A program made the position numbers and the translations under genes. Positions 52,832-61,098 of a stretch of DNA of 64,000 nt are shown one piece after another. A model generated the notes under the pieces. It did not search any database. It saw nothing but the letters and a program-made list of their open reading frames with translations, and was not told the origin of the DNA. Origin of the DNA: Marmoricola sp. URHB0036 (GTDB lineage: Bacteria; Actinomycetota; Actinomycetes; Propionibacteriales; Nocardioidaceae); NCBI RefSeq assembly GCF_000426045.1, contig NZ_AUEP01000011.1:124001-188000 (forward strand). The letters are read 5' to 3'. Each line of letters begins with the position of its first letter. The stretch's first letter is position 1.

Positions 52832-52859
52832 GGCCGCTCGGTGCACTCATCGAGCGGCC
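52832..52859 (+). terminator. Terminator downstream of ssrA
   Basis: GGCCGCTCG (52832-52840), loop of 10, CGAGCGGCC (52851-52859): 9-bp perfect stem followed by TTCGCG. It begins 44 bp after the tmRNA 3' end and 27 bp before the convergent membrane-protein stop. An earlier imperfect hairpin (TCTTCGCGA/TCGCGAAAGA) precedes it. Confidence 0.7.
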
Positions 52860-52886
52860 TTCGCGTCTCCGGGCCTACGCGTCCGA

Positions 52887-53603
52887 CTAGGCGGCCTGGG
52901 AGACGGGCGGCGCGAACTGGTCGTTGCGCATCCTCAGGAGGCCGAGCGAGGCACCCGCGAATCCGATGGCGGCGACGTAGAGCCCGATTCCGGCCAGGAC
53001 GTGCGTGGGCATGAACGGGTGTGTGAACCCGCCGAACGCAAGAGCGAGGCCGAACCAGACGGGAACCGCTCCGCTGCGTGCGAGTCCGATGCCCAGCAGC
53101 AGCAGGCCGATCACGATCCCGATGATGAAGAGCAGTGACGAGACCCCAGCGGTCGGCACCTTCTGCATCTCGCCGTCCAGCTCGATCATCGCCGGCACGT
53201 CGAGGTGCTTCTGGACGGTGAGCAGCGCCAAGCCTGTGTCTCCGGGACCGTTGCTGCACCCCAGCGCGAGGCCGGGGACCGTCAGTGCGATGCCGACTGC
53301 GGTGAGTCTGGGTGACCGCGCACGGCTCACTGCGGCCACGGCGATGACTGCCGGCACGAGGAATGCGAAGAACAGCAGCTGCACCCAGCTCATCGCGTTG
53401 AGCGTGCTCTCCTGCCGGGTCGCCGCAGCGAGCATCTCCTTGAACGTCCCCGACCCGGGCATGTCGGTCAGGAGGTAGATCGTGCCCATCGCCAGCATCG
53501 GCAGCGGTGCCACCACCGCGAGGGCCTTCCGGTAGAAACCACGGTCGTCCCAGCGCTTGGTGCTCGTCTCACCGGCGGTGCCGGCCTCTGTCGTAGCGGT
53601 CAC
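52887..53603 (-). CDS. Polytopic membrane protein of unknown function
   Basis: 238 residues, seven or so hydrophobic segments after a 30-residue polar start (for example ALAVVAPLPMLAMGTIYLL, VQLLFFAFLVPAVIAVAAVS, SLLFIIGIVIGLLLLGIGLA). No family was recognised. GTG at 53603 has AAGGAGA at good spacing and gives the shortest reasonable protein; the upstream frame is out of character. It is divergent from the sensor kinase gene and might be part of the regulated set. Confidence 0.78.
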   Translation of the reverse strand: MTATTEAGTAGETSTKRWDDRGFYRKALAVVAPLPMLAMGTIYLLTDMPGSGTFKEMLAAATRQESTLNAMSWVQLLFFAFLVPAVIAVAAVSRARSPRLTAVGIALTVPGLALGCSNGPGDTGLALLTVQKHLDVPAMIELDGEMQKVPTAGVSSLLFIIGIVIGLLLLGIGLARSGAVPVWFGLALAFGGFTHPFMPTHVLAGIGLYVAAIGFAGASLGLLRMRNDQFAPPVSQAA

Positions 53604-53724
53604 GACGATCTCCTTCGAGGGTGATGTCGCCGCGTTGTACGGCGACCCGCCGACTGTGCGCGCCGACCCCCACCGGTCAGCAGGTGGCCGAGCCCGCTCC
53701 CGGCCAGGAATCTCTCCCGAGACA

Positions 53725-53744
53725 CGTAGGTGCGTGCCCCTACG
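53725..53744. promoter_or_regulatory. Inverted repeat between membrane protein and kinase genes
   Basis: CGTAGG (53725-53730) and CCTACG (53739-53744) with 8 bases between them, about 33 bp before the kinase start. Dyads of this size are usual for NarL/LuxR-type response regulators, so autoregulation by the downstream regulator is possible. Confidence 0.4.
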
Positions 53745-53776
53745 AATCCAGGGGGTTCCAGGCGGATCATGGAGGG

Positions 53777-55732
53777 GTGCAGGCACACCGCGTTGTTGCG
53801 AATACCGCTCTGGGCGTCGTTCTCGCCGGGGGAGCGCTGAGCCTGGTCGCCGGCATCGCCTCGCCGCTGACTGCGCGTGAGCTGCTGAACGGCTTCGTGG
53901 TCAGCAACACGCTTCTCGGGCTCTCGTTCGCCCTGGCGGGATATCCCATCGCGCGTGCACGGCCGGACAACCTGGTCGGTTGGTTGCTCCTGGCCGCGGG
54001 TATCTCCTATCTGTTCAGTGGCGCGGGGTACGCCCTCCTGGCCTGGCACGACACTCCTGGCGAGACTTCTCCGGGCTGGCGCATCCTGGCCGACCTGACG
54101 AGCACGGCCTGGCCGCTGGCGGTCGCCTGCTTCATCCCCCTGATGCTGCTGTTCTTTCCTGACGGGAGGTTGCTCAGCACCCGGTGGCGCATCACGGTGC
54201 CGGTGTGCCTGCTGGGGGCCCTCCTCTTCGAGGTCGGAGTTGCCCTCGGTACGACGGACACCACCTCGGACCTCGGGGTACACGGGTACCTGAGGTGGCC
54301 GTGGGTCGACCACCGACCTGTGCTCTTCCTGGTGGCTGGCGTCCTGGTCTACGGCGTGCTGATGGCTGCCCTGGTCTCGTTGGTGTTGCACTACCGGCGC
54401 GGCGACGACCTGCGCCGGCGGCAGGTTCTCTGGTTGTTGCTCGCGGCCGTGGTCATGGTCACCGCCTTCGTGGTGAGCGACCTGGGTCATTTCGACGGCT
54501 GGTTCTTCATCTTCGTGATCGCGCTGCTGCCGATCTCGGTAGCGGTGGCGATCCTGCGCCATCAGCTGCTCGACGTCCGTCTGGTCGCCTCACGCTCAGT
54601 CCTCTACCTGGGCATGACCGGGCTGGTGGCGGCGGCGTACGTCGGCATCGTCGCCGGGACGGATCGCACGCTGTCGGCGAGGACACCGCTCGGCCCGCCC
54701 GTGCTGGCTACCATGGCGATCGCGGTGGCGTTCAACCCGGTCCGCAAGTTCCTGCAACGCTTGACCGATCAAGCCTTCTACGGCACTCGGCGAGATCCGG
54801 TCCGGACAGTCCTGGCCCTCGGTTCGCGCTTGGGCCAGACCGGCCTGGACGGCGTGCTCGAGGGTCTCTGCACGTCGCTGCGCTTTCCGTGGGCAGTCAT
54901 CGAGGTCGAGGGGTCCGTGGCCGCTGCCTTCGGCGAGAGGGACGGGCCTGCTCATCTGATGACCCTGCCGATCGCCGGGGCGGATGCTCGACTGACACTG
55001 GGCCTGCGGCGTGGTGAGCAGACCCTGGGCCACAAGGACGCAGAGGTCCTGGCTCTCGTGACGGGTTCGCTGGCGGTGGCGGTGCAGTCGACGCGCTATG
55101 CCGAAGAGCTGGTCACCGCCCGGAACGCATTGGTGACGGCCCGCGAGGAGGAGCGCCGCCGGCTGGGCCAAGACCTGCACGACGGCATCGGCCCCGTTCT
55201 CACGGGAGTCACCCTCAAGGCGGACGCCGCTCGCCGGGTCGTTGCCACGGACCGAGAAGCCGCTGCGGTCCTGCTCGGAGAACTGCGAGTCCAGGCGAGC
55301 ATGGCGGTCGAGGAGGTGCGCCGACTCGCCCAGCAGCTGCGCCCCCCAGCGCTCGACTCCCTGGGGCTCGTGGGTGCGCTCGAGCAGCACGCCACGAGCC
55401 TGGCGCCCCTGGAGGTCCGGGTGGACGGCTCGCTGCCCTCACTCCCTGCCGCCGTGGAGGTTGCGGCCTACCGGATCGCACTCGAGGCGCTCACCAACGT
55501 CGTCCGACACTCGTCGGCAACGTCCGCGGTCATCGCACTGAACGGGTGCGACGAGCACCTCCGCCTCGTCGTCACCGACAACGGGCGCGCCGTCAACGGT
55601 GCCTGGCGCACCGGGACAGGGCTCAGCTCGATGAAGGAGCGTGCGCTGGAGCTGGGCGGCACGATGGAGGCCGGCCCCGGCAGCGCCGGTGGCCGGGTCG
55701 AGGTACTGCTGCCGTGTGGCGGCAGGCCATGA
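53777..55732 (+). CDS. Membrane-bound histidine kinase, NarL/DesK-type
   Basis: 651 residues. About 8 hydrophobic segments in residues 1-300 (7TM-like sensor), a GAF-like region (about 330-450), then HisKA_3 with EEERRRLGQDLHDGIGP: phospho-accepting His468. HATPase_c at the end has ALTNVVRHS and VTDNGRAV...GTGLSSMKERALELGG. GTG at 53777 is the most plausible start; the site just upstream is tightly spaced. It overlaps the response-regulator gene by four bases, so they form one two-component system. The stimulus is unknown. Confidence 0.9.
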   Translation: MQAHRVVANTALGVVLAGGALSLVAGIASPLTARELLNGFVVSNTLLGLSFALAGYPIARARPDNLVGWLLLAAGISYLFSGAGYALLAWHDTPGETSPGWRILADLTSTAWPLAVACFIPLMLLFFPDGRLLSTRWRITVPVCLLGALLFEVGVALGTTDTTSDLGVHGYLRWPWVDHRPVLFLVAGVLVYGVLMAALVSLVLHYRRGDDLRRRQVLWLLLAAVVMVTAFVVSDLGHFDGWFFIFVIALLPISVAVAILRHQLLDVRLVASRSVLYLGMTGLVAAAYVGIVAGTDRTLSARTPLGPPVLATMAIAVAFNPVRKFLQRLTDQAFYGTRRDPVRTVLALGSRLGQTGLDGVLEGLCTSLRFPWAVIEVEGSVAAAFGERDGPAHLMTLPIAGADARLTLGLRRGEQTLGHKDAEVLALVTGSLAVAVQSTRYAEELVTARNALVTAREEERRRLGQDLHDGIGPVLTGVTLKADAARRVVATDREAAAVLLGELRVQASMAVEEVRRLAQQLRPPALDSLGLVGALEQHATSLAPLEVRVDGSLPSLPAAVEVAAYRIALEALTNVVRHSSATSAVIALNGCDEHLRLVVTDNGRAVNGAWRTGTGLSSMKERALELGGTMEAGPGSAGGRVEVLLPCGGRP

Positions 55733-56361
55733 CGATCCGGGTCGCCGTGGCCGACGACCACGCCCTGGTCCGCGAGGGGCTGCGCTCGCTGCTGGCCACG
55801 GTCGACGGCCTCGAGCTCGTGGCCGCCGTACCCAACGCGACGGAGGCCGTCAGGACGGCGATCGCCGAGAAGCCGGACGTGCTGGTCCTCGACATCAACA
55901 TGCCCGACGGGTCGGGAATCGAGGTGGCCCGCAAGCTGCAGCGGGTCGCCCCGCGAGTGGCCATCCTCATGCTCACGATGTACGACGACGACGACTCCGT
56001 GTTCGCAGCGATGCGGGCCGGCGCGATGGGCTACGTGTTGAAGGGGGCCGATCCCGAGGACGTCGTACGCGCGATCCAGGCCGTGGCCTCCGGGAACGCG
56101 ATCCTCGGCCCGGGCGTCGCGGCCCGCGCCATCTCCTACCTCTCCGCCCCCAACCGAGAGCCTCCGTTTCCCACCCTGACCCCGCGGGAACGGGAGGTAC
56201 TCGACCTGATCGCATCCGGGCTCGGCAACGCGGCGATTGCCAGTCGACTCGTCGTCGCACCCAGCACGATCGGCAATCACGTCACGAACATCTTCGGCAA
56301 GCTCCAGGTGGCGTCGCGTTCCGAGGCCATCGTCAAGGCCCGGGACGCGGGGATGGGCTGA
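55729..56361 (+). CDS. NarL/FixJ-family response regulator
   Basis: 210 residues. Receiver domain 1-120 with Asp9/Asp10, phosphorylatable Asp55 (VLVLDINMPDG) and Lys in YVLKGA. The LuxR helix-turn-helix is at ~145-205 (LTPREREVLDLIASGLGNAAIASRLVVAPSTIGNHVTNIFGKLQV). Cognate to the kinase before it. Followed after 26 bp by the SDR gene, which may be its target or a chance neighbour. Confidence 0.94.
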   Translation: MTIRVAVADDHALVREGLRSLLATVDGLELVAAVPNATEAVRTAIAEKPDVLVLDINMPDGSGIEVARKLQRVAPRVAILMLTMYDDDDSVFAAMRAGAMGYVLKGADPEDVVRAIQAVASGNAILGPGVAARAISYLSAPNREPPFPTLTPREREVLDLIASGLGNAAIASRLVVAPSTIGNHVTNIFGKLQVASRSEAIVKARDAGMG

Positions 56362-56387
56362 GAGGATCACCAGAGAGGACATCGACG

Positions 56388-57152
56388 ATGACGGAGTCAG
56401 GACGTTTCCGGGGTGTGACGGCCCTGGTGACCGGTGCCGGGCAGGGTATTGGCCGGGCCTGTGTCGAACGGCTCGCGGACGAGGGCGCCAGGGTGGCCGT
56501 CAGCGACATCGACCTGGAGCTGGCCCGCTCGGTCGCGGACGACCTTCCCGAGTCGTCAGGCCACCTGGCGCTGCACATGGATGTGACGGACCGTGCCAGC
56601 GTGGATGGCGCGGTCGCCACGGCAGCGGCCGAGCTCGGCGGGCTGGACGTGGTGGTCAATGTCGCCGGGGGCGATCTCCCGCACGGCGTCTTCGAGGAGA
56701 TCGGCGACGAGATCTGGTCAGCGCTGCTGGAGCTCAACCTGGTGGGCGTGGCACGCGTGTGCCGGGCCGCGATCCCGTTTCTGAGGCAGAGCTCTCGGGG
56801 TCCGGCAATCGTGACCGTCAGCTCGATCAACGGTCAGACCGCGTTGGGGAGCGAGCCGTACTCGGCGGCGAAGGCCGGTCTGACGGCGCTGACCGCAAAC
56901 CTTGCGAGGTCCCTGGGTGCGGACGGTGTGCGGGTCAACGCGGTCGCCCCCGGCACCATCAGGACACGGGTCTGGGAAGGCCAGCCGGGTGGTGCCGACC
57001 GGATGTTGCCGCTGTACCCCCTGGGCCGGGTCGGTGAGCCGAGTGACGTGGCGGCCGCGGTCGCGTTCCTTGCCTCGGTCGACGCGGCGTGGATCACCGG
57101 TCACGTCCTGCCGGTGGATGGCGGTCTGCTGTTGGCCCGCCCCTCCGTCTAG
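56388..57152 (+). CDS. Short-chain dehydrogenase/reductase
   Basis: 254 residues. The cofactor loop TGAGQGIG at 15-22, NVAGG, and the catalytic set with Ser at about 145, Tyr158 and Lys162 (YSAAK) are complete. Asp after the second strand (SDID) suggests NAD rather than NADP. Such enzymes oxidise alcohols or reduce ketones, and a role in the aromatic or glycoside pathway downstream is possible. ATG at 56388 has AGAGAGGA upstream. Confidence 0.92.
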   Translation: MTESGRFRGVTALVTGAGQGIGRACVERLADEGARVAVSDIDLELARSVADDLPESSGHLALHMDVTDRASVDGAVATAAAELGGLDVVVNVAGGDLPHGVFEEIGDEIWSALLELNLVGVARVCRAAIPFLRQSSRGPAIVTVSSINGQTALGSEPYSAAKAGLTALTANLARSLGADGVRVNAVAPGTIRTRVWEGQPGGADRMLPLYPLGRVGEPSDVAAAVAFLASVDAAWITGHVLPVDGGLLLARPSV

Positions 57153-57450
57153 CCGAGGACGACAGCGCCCGGCATGTCCCCTTCGCGCGCTCCACGACGG
57201 CCCGCGCGATCTTCCGGGCAGCAGAGGTGTCGGTCGGACCGCTCGGGTGCAGCCGCATGGCGAGGTCGCCCGAGACGACGAGCAGGAGCGCCTCGGCCAG
57301 CTCCGCGGCTCCGCGTCGTCCGGCCACCGGCTCGGCCGGCGCGGTGAGTCGGGTGCGGAGGTCGTCGGTGTCGCGCTGGATGGCTGCGGCCAGGACGGGT
57401 GCCGGATCGGCGTACTCGGCTGGTGGCCGCCGTGGTCGCGGCCCTGGGAG
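57153..57450 (-). pseudogene. Possible remnant of a TetR C-terminal domain
   Basis: On the minus strand one frame reads AEYADPAPVLAAAIQRDTDD and then AAELAEALLLVVSGDLAMRL and KIARAVVERAKG, a pattern like the ligand-binding half of TetR regulators. No helix-turn-helix precedes it and no good start is seen; the frame runs into the 3' end of the SDR gene. The 349 bp between the SDR and hydroxylase genes hold nothing else recognisable. It may be only chance coding-like composition. Confidence 0.3.
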
Positions 57451-57501
57451 CTGCCTGCGGGCGTGCCGGCAGCACGCCCGGAGCCAGGCACGCGGCGTTG
57501 T

Positions 57502-58632
57502 TCAGGCGGGCTGGCTGAGCATCTGGGCCATCCGGCCCATCAACGCGGGTACGTCGCCCTGCTCGCCGTCGAGCAGCCACTGGCCGAGCTGGTTGGAGGC
57601 CTCGACCACGGAGCGGGCCCGGTCGTAGCGGCGCTCGATGAGCTCCTCCCACAGCTGGTCGGTCACGTGCTCGTGGCTCAGCAGCAGCTCACTGAGGACC
57701 GCGGCGTCCTCCAGGGCCTGCGCCGCACCCTGGGCGAGCGTGGGCGGGCAGGCGTGTACTGCGTCGCCGATGAGCACGATGCGACCGCGGTTCCACGGGG
57801 CCTCGAGGACGTGGGTCTCGAACCACGTGTAGTTGACGCGCTCCGGGTCGACCAGGGACTCGCGGATGTCGTCCCAGGGTCCGTGGTAGCTCGCCGCCAG
57901 ATCCCTCATCACGTCCAGGGACTCCTGGGGCGAGAGGCCGGAGCGGTCCTGGGCCGTTTCCACGAGGTAGGCGTAGAGCGTGTCCTCGCCGGTGGGGCAG
58001 TAGCCGGCGATGTAGCAACGACCGCCGTAGACGAGGTCGGTCCGGGTGACGCTCGCGGGCCGTGGGGCGAAGACCCGCCAGATGCCCATCCCGGTGCTGC
58101 GCGTCTCCAGCTCGATGCCGAGCTGCTGACGGGTGGCCGAGTGGACGCCGTCAGCGCCGATGACGAGGTCGTAGCGGGCCGAGGTGCCGTCCTCGAAGCT
58201 GGCGGTGACACCGTCGTCGTCCTGGGCGAAGCCGGTGCACGACGTACCGAAGCGGACCTTGGCGCCCACGTCTGCGGCTCGCGTCACGAGGATGCGCGCC
58301 AGCTCTGGTCGGTACATCCCGACGGTGGCCGGCAAGTCGGGTCCACCCGTCCTGGCATCGGGGATCTCGGCCACCAGGGTGCCGGCCGGGTCCGGGGCGC
58401 GCAGACCGAGGCTGTCGAAGGAGTACCCGGCGGCCTCGACCTCGGGCCAGACTCCCAGCTGGCGGAACACGCGAAGTGCGTTGCCCTGGAGCGTGATGCC
58501 CGAACCGACCGCACCGACATCCGGCTTGACGTCGATCAGGTCCACCGAGACGCCCGCCTCGGCGAGCAGGATCGCGGCGGCTGTGCCGGCGGCCCCCGCA
58601 CCTACGACAAGGACGGATTGAACTGATGGCAT
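57502..58632 (-). CDS. FAD-dependent aromatic monooxygenase (salicylate/3-hydroxybenzoate hydroxylase-like)
   Basis: 376 residues. FAD loop GAGAAGTAAAILLAEAG at ~11-27, the DG motif with IGADGVHSATRQ, and the GDAVHACPPTLAQGAAQALEDA motif are the three signatures of class A flavin hydroxylases. It would hydroxylate an aromatic ring using NAD(P)H and O2. Ribosome site AAGGAG. It is divergent from the deglycosidase operon across 214 bp, so it could process the aglycone released there. Confidence 0.9.
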   Translation of the reverse strand: MPSVQSVLVVGAGAAGTAAAILLAEAGVSVDLIDVKPDVGAVGSGITLQGNALRVFRQLGVWPEVEAAGYSFDSLGLRAPDPAGTLVAEIPDARTGGPDLPATVGMYRPELARILVTRAADVGAKVRFGTSCTGFAQDDDGVTASFEDGTSARYDLVIGADGVHSATRQQLGIELETRSTGMGIWRVFAPRPASVTRTDLVYGGRCYIAGYCPTGEDTLYAYLVETAQDRSGLSPQESLDVMRDLAASYHGPWDDIRESLVDPERVNYTWFETHVLEAPWNRGRIVLIGDAVHACPPTLAQGAAQALEDAAVLSELLLSHEHVTDQLWEELIERRYDRARSVVEASNQLGQWLLDGEQGDVPALMGRMAQMLSQPA

Positions 58633-58834
58633 CGGAGTACTCCTTCGTACGTGGTCAACAAGCAGAAATGTCCGCGAGCAGGAGTACGACGGGAAGAGCG
58701 ACCTGACGATGCGCGGCATCATCCGGTCTGATTGGCGAAACCCGTTCACCCGCATCGACGCGCGACCGGGGCTCATCAGCCTTCGCGATGAAGGGCATCC
58801 ACGGCTTGGTCTGGGCGGACCTGCTCCGCCTTCC

Positions 58835-58840
58835 TAGCCT
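58835..58840 (+). promoter_or_regulatory. -10 element of the deglycosidase operon, probably leaderless
   Basis: TAGCCT (same hexamer as before prfB) ends 6 bp before the ATG at 58847. No ribosome site is visible. Just upstream GGCGGA and TCCGCC (58815-58830) form a short dyad that could be an operator. Confidence 0.45.
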
Positions 58841-58846
58841 CGTCCC

Positions 58847-59239
58847 ATGATCTCCGACCGTCTGATCGAGCCAGACTCGCTCGTCATCGAGGGGCGTCGC
58901 GCAGCAGTCGACGTACGCATCCCCTGGTACCGAGCCATCCCGGCTTCCTGCATCGCCGACGTGGTCCTGCGCATCGACGGCGCTACGGCGAGCGCCGACT
59001 CGGTGCTCTGCAAGCTCAACGGCACCGAGCGCAGTCTGGAGGAGTTCCCGACCATGACCGACGAGTCGTGGTTCACCACAGACGCCCTGACGGTCTCGGG
59101 TGACTTCGACCTCCCGGACGCAGGGGAGCACGACGTGTTCGTCGAGCTGAAGGTCTACATCCCCTACATCGTCACCGCCCACGGCGTCCTCATGATCGAC
59201 GAGGCCTCCGAGGCCAGGATGGCAGGAGCCAGCCAGTGA
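58847..59239 (+). CDS. C-glycoside deglycosidase beta subunit (CGDB/DUF6379-like)
   Basis: 130 residues, a compact all-beta protein: LIEPDSLVIEGRRAAVDVRIPWYRAIPASCIADVVLRIDG, then SWFTTDALTVSG, and ending VELKVYIPYIVTAHGVLMI. This pattern is that of the small subunit of C-glycoside deglycosidases (CarC, DfgB, DgpB-type), which with a TIM-barrel alpha subunit splits the sugar-aromatic C-C bond of 3-oxo-C-glycosides. The overlap with the next gene (GTGA), an alpha-subunit-like protein, is strong support. Assigned from memory of the family, without a search. Confidence 0.75.
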   Translation: MISDRLIEPDSLVIEGRRAAVDVRIPWYRAIPASCIADVVLRIDGATASADSVLCKLNGTERSLEEFPTMTDESWFTTDALTVSGDFDLPDAGEHDVFVELKVYIPYIVTAHGVLMIDEASEARMAGASQ

Positions 59240-60360
59240 CCGAGCTGATCAGCGGTGCCGCCACCCCCGGCCACCCGATCCAGGGGGTGACCCTCTACAG
59301 CTTCACCCGGGCCTTCCACGGTCGTCGCTACGACCTCGAAGGTCTGATCCGCAAGGTCGCGGCCGACGGTCTGGGCCCGGGTCTGGAGATCATCGGATTC
59401 TCCAGCTTCCGCGGGTTCCCTGATCTCGACGACGAGTTCGTCGACTGGTTCCGCGCCCTGGTCGAGGAGACCGGACTCGTGCTCACCTCGTGCGCTGTGA
59501 ACACCGACGTCGGCATCCGCCGCGACCGGCTGCTCACCGACGACGAGCTGATCGCCTACATGGAGCGCCAGATCACCACGGCCGCCCGCCTCGGATTCCC
59601 CCTCGCCCGCGTGCAGATCTCGCTCTCGCCGGACGCGATGGAGCGGCTGCTGCCGTTGGCCGAGCGTCTCGACATCGTGCTGGCCATCGAGATCCATGCC
59701 CACCACCACCCGCACCACCCGCAGGTGGTCTCTCTTCGGGAGCGCTACGAGACGCTCGGCTCGCCACTGCTCGGCTTCGTCGCCGACTGGGGTACGACGA
59801 CGTCCGGGCTGGCGCCCTCGATGGTGGAGGCCTACCGGCGTCGCGGAGCGTCTGCCGAGCTGCTCGAGGCGGCCGACCAGCTGTGGAAGCAGTACTACGC
59901 CGAGGGCCCGCCGCCGACCGAGCCCGCGCACGGCGAACGATTCGGTGCGTTCATCGGACTCGCCGCGCAGCACGGGTCCCCGGAGCTGGGCATCGACCTG
60001 GCCATCAACGCGACCGGACTCTTCGGGCCGGCACCGGTCGAGTCGTGGCTGGAGATCCTGCCCTGGGTGCGCCACGTGCACGGCAAGTTCTTCGGCATCG
60101 ACGAGCGGGGCGAGGAGCCCTCAGTGCCGGTGCGCGCGCTGGTCGCGCAGCTCGTCGAGGAGGGGTACGACGGAGCCATCTCGAGCGAGTACGAGGGCTG
60201 GCACTGGAACTACTGGGACGACGCCTTCGACATCGTGACGGCCGAGCAGGCCGTGCAGCGGGATGCAGCGGTCAACGCCGGGTCGGCCATGGTCCTCGAT
60301 GCCGACCAAGCGCGTGAGCAGCTTCGAGCCCACCTCGCCTCACTGCGTGTGCCCGGCTGA
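59236..60360 (+). CDS. C-glycoside deglycosidase alpha subunit (TIM barrel, metal-dependent)
   Basis: 374 residues, xylose isomerase-like sugar phosphate isomerase fold. Probable metal ligands are Glu152 and Asp184 (FVADWGTT), His280 or His282 (HVHGKF), and Glu318 (SEYEGWHW). His154 in EIHAHHH is placed as the catalytic base of known deglycosidases. N-terminus has VTLYSFTRAFHGRRYDLEGLIRKVAADG. Bound to the beta subunit it would cleave the C-glycosidic bond of a 3-keto substrate by a beta-elimination-type reaction. GTG start overlaps the beta gene by four bases. Confidence 0.78.
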   Translation: MTELISGAATPGHPIQGVTLYSFTRAFHGRRYDLEGLIRKVAADGLGPGLEIIGFSSFRGFPDLDDEFVDWFRALVEETGLVLTSCAVNTDVGIRRDRLLTDDELIAYMERQITTAARLGFPLARVQISLSPDAMERLLPLAERLDIVLAIEIHAHHHPHHPQVVSLRERYETLGSPLLGFVADWGTTTSGLAPSMVEAYRRRGASAELLEAADQLWKQYYAEGPPPTEPAHGERFGAFIGLAAQHGSPELGIDLAINATGLFGPAPVESWLEILPWVRHVHGKFFGIDERGEEPSVPVRALVAQLVEEGYDGAISSEYEGWHWNYWDDAFDIVTAEQAVQRDAAVNAGSAMVLDADQAREQLRAHLASLRVPG

Positions 60361-60381
60361 CCGACACGTATCGTCCTGAGC

Positions 60382-61014
60382 ATGTCCAGCAACCCGCTCG
60401 TCCGGGAGCCGCAACAGGAGCGGAGCAGAGTCTCCTTCGACCGCGCTGTCGACGCCGCCGTCGAGCTGCTGGCCGAGCGCGGCAGTGCATCGTTCACCGT
60501 GCTCGACGTCTCGAGGGCCTCGGGCGTCTCGACGGGCTCCATCTACGGGCGGGTGGCCAGCAAGGACGACCTGCTCCGGGTGGCGCACGCACGCGAGATG
60601 CAGCGGCTCACCATCGAGACAGCACAGGCCTTCGCGGCTGCGCCGACGGGCGGCCCGCTCGTCGAGGTCGTCGAGTTCTCGGTCCGGGCGATGGCCGACC
60701 TGCTGGACCGCAACGCGAAGGTGCTCAAGCCGTTCATGCGGCTGGCCGACCGCGACCAGGTCATCGCCTCGAACGGCCAGGACGCGTTCGAGGAGCTGAC
60801 GACGCGTTTCGAGGCCGCGCTGCGCAGCGCTGACGGCGTGCGCCGAGGGGCGAGGGGGCGGCGCGCGGCAGCATGGTCGTGCACGGTCGCCTACAGCGTC
60901 CTTGCTCGCCAGCTCGCGCTGGGCAGTGACCCCGGTGCGGCCGCCGACTACAGCCTCGGCAAGGTCATCAAGGAGCTCTCCGTGATGATCACCGCCTACA
61001 TGGCGAACGCGTGA
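60382..61014 (+). CDS. TetR-family transcriptional regulator
   Basis: 210 residues. N-terminal helix-turn-helix at ~17-65 (AVDAAVELLAERGSASFTVLDVSRASGVSTGSIYGRVASKDDLL), followed by an all-helical ligand domain. It lies inside the deglycosidase operon, 21 bp after the alpha subunit, and is a natural candidate for the local regulator, possibly responding to an aromatic glycoside or aglycone. The palindrome at 61056-61075 after it is a likely operator. Confidence 0.9.
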   Translation: MSSNPLVREPQQERSRVSFDRAVDAAVELLAERGSASFTVLDVSRASGVSTGSIYGRVASKDDLLRVAHAREMQRLTIETAQAFAAAPTGGPLVEVVEFSVRAMADLLDRNAKVLKPFMRLADRDQVIASNGQDAFEELTTRFEAALRSADGVRRGARGRRAAAWSCTVAYSVLARQLALGSDPGAAADYSLGKVIKELSVMITAYMANA

Positions 61015-61055
61015 GCTGAGACGCGCATCACGTCGACCGATGGCGGTCATCGCGA

Positions 61056-61075
61056 ATCAGAACTGCCATTCTGAT
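61056..61075. promoter_or_regulatory. Probable TetR operator
   Basis: ATCAGAA (61056-61062), spacer CTGCCA, TTCTGAT (61069-61075): perfect 7-bp arms. It lies between the TetR stop and the start of the redoxin gene (24 bp from the ATG at 61099), where a repressor could block the downstream three-gene part. Confidence 0.6.
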
Positions 61076-61098
61076 CCGGTCACGAGCAGACTGACGCC

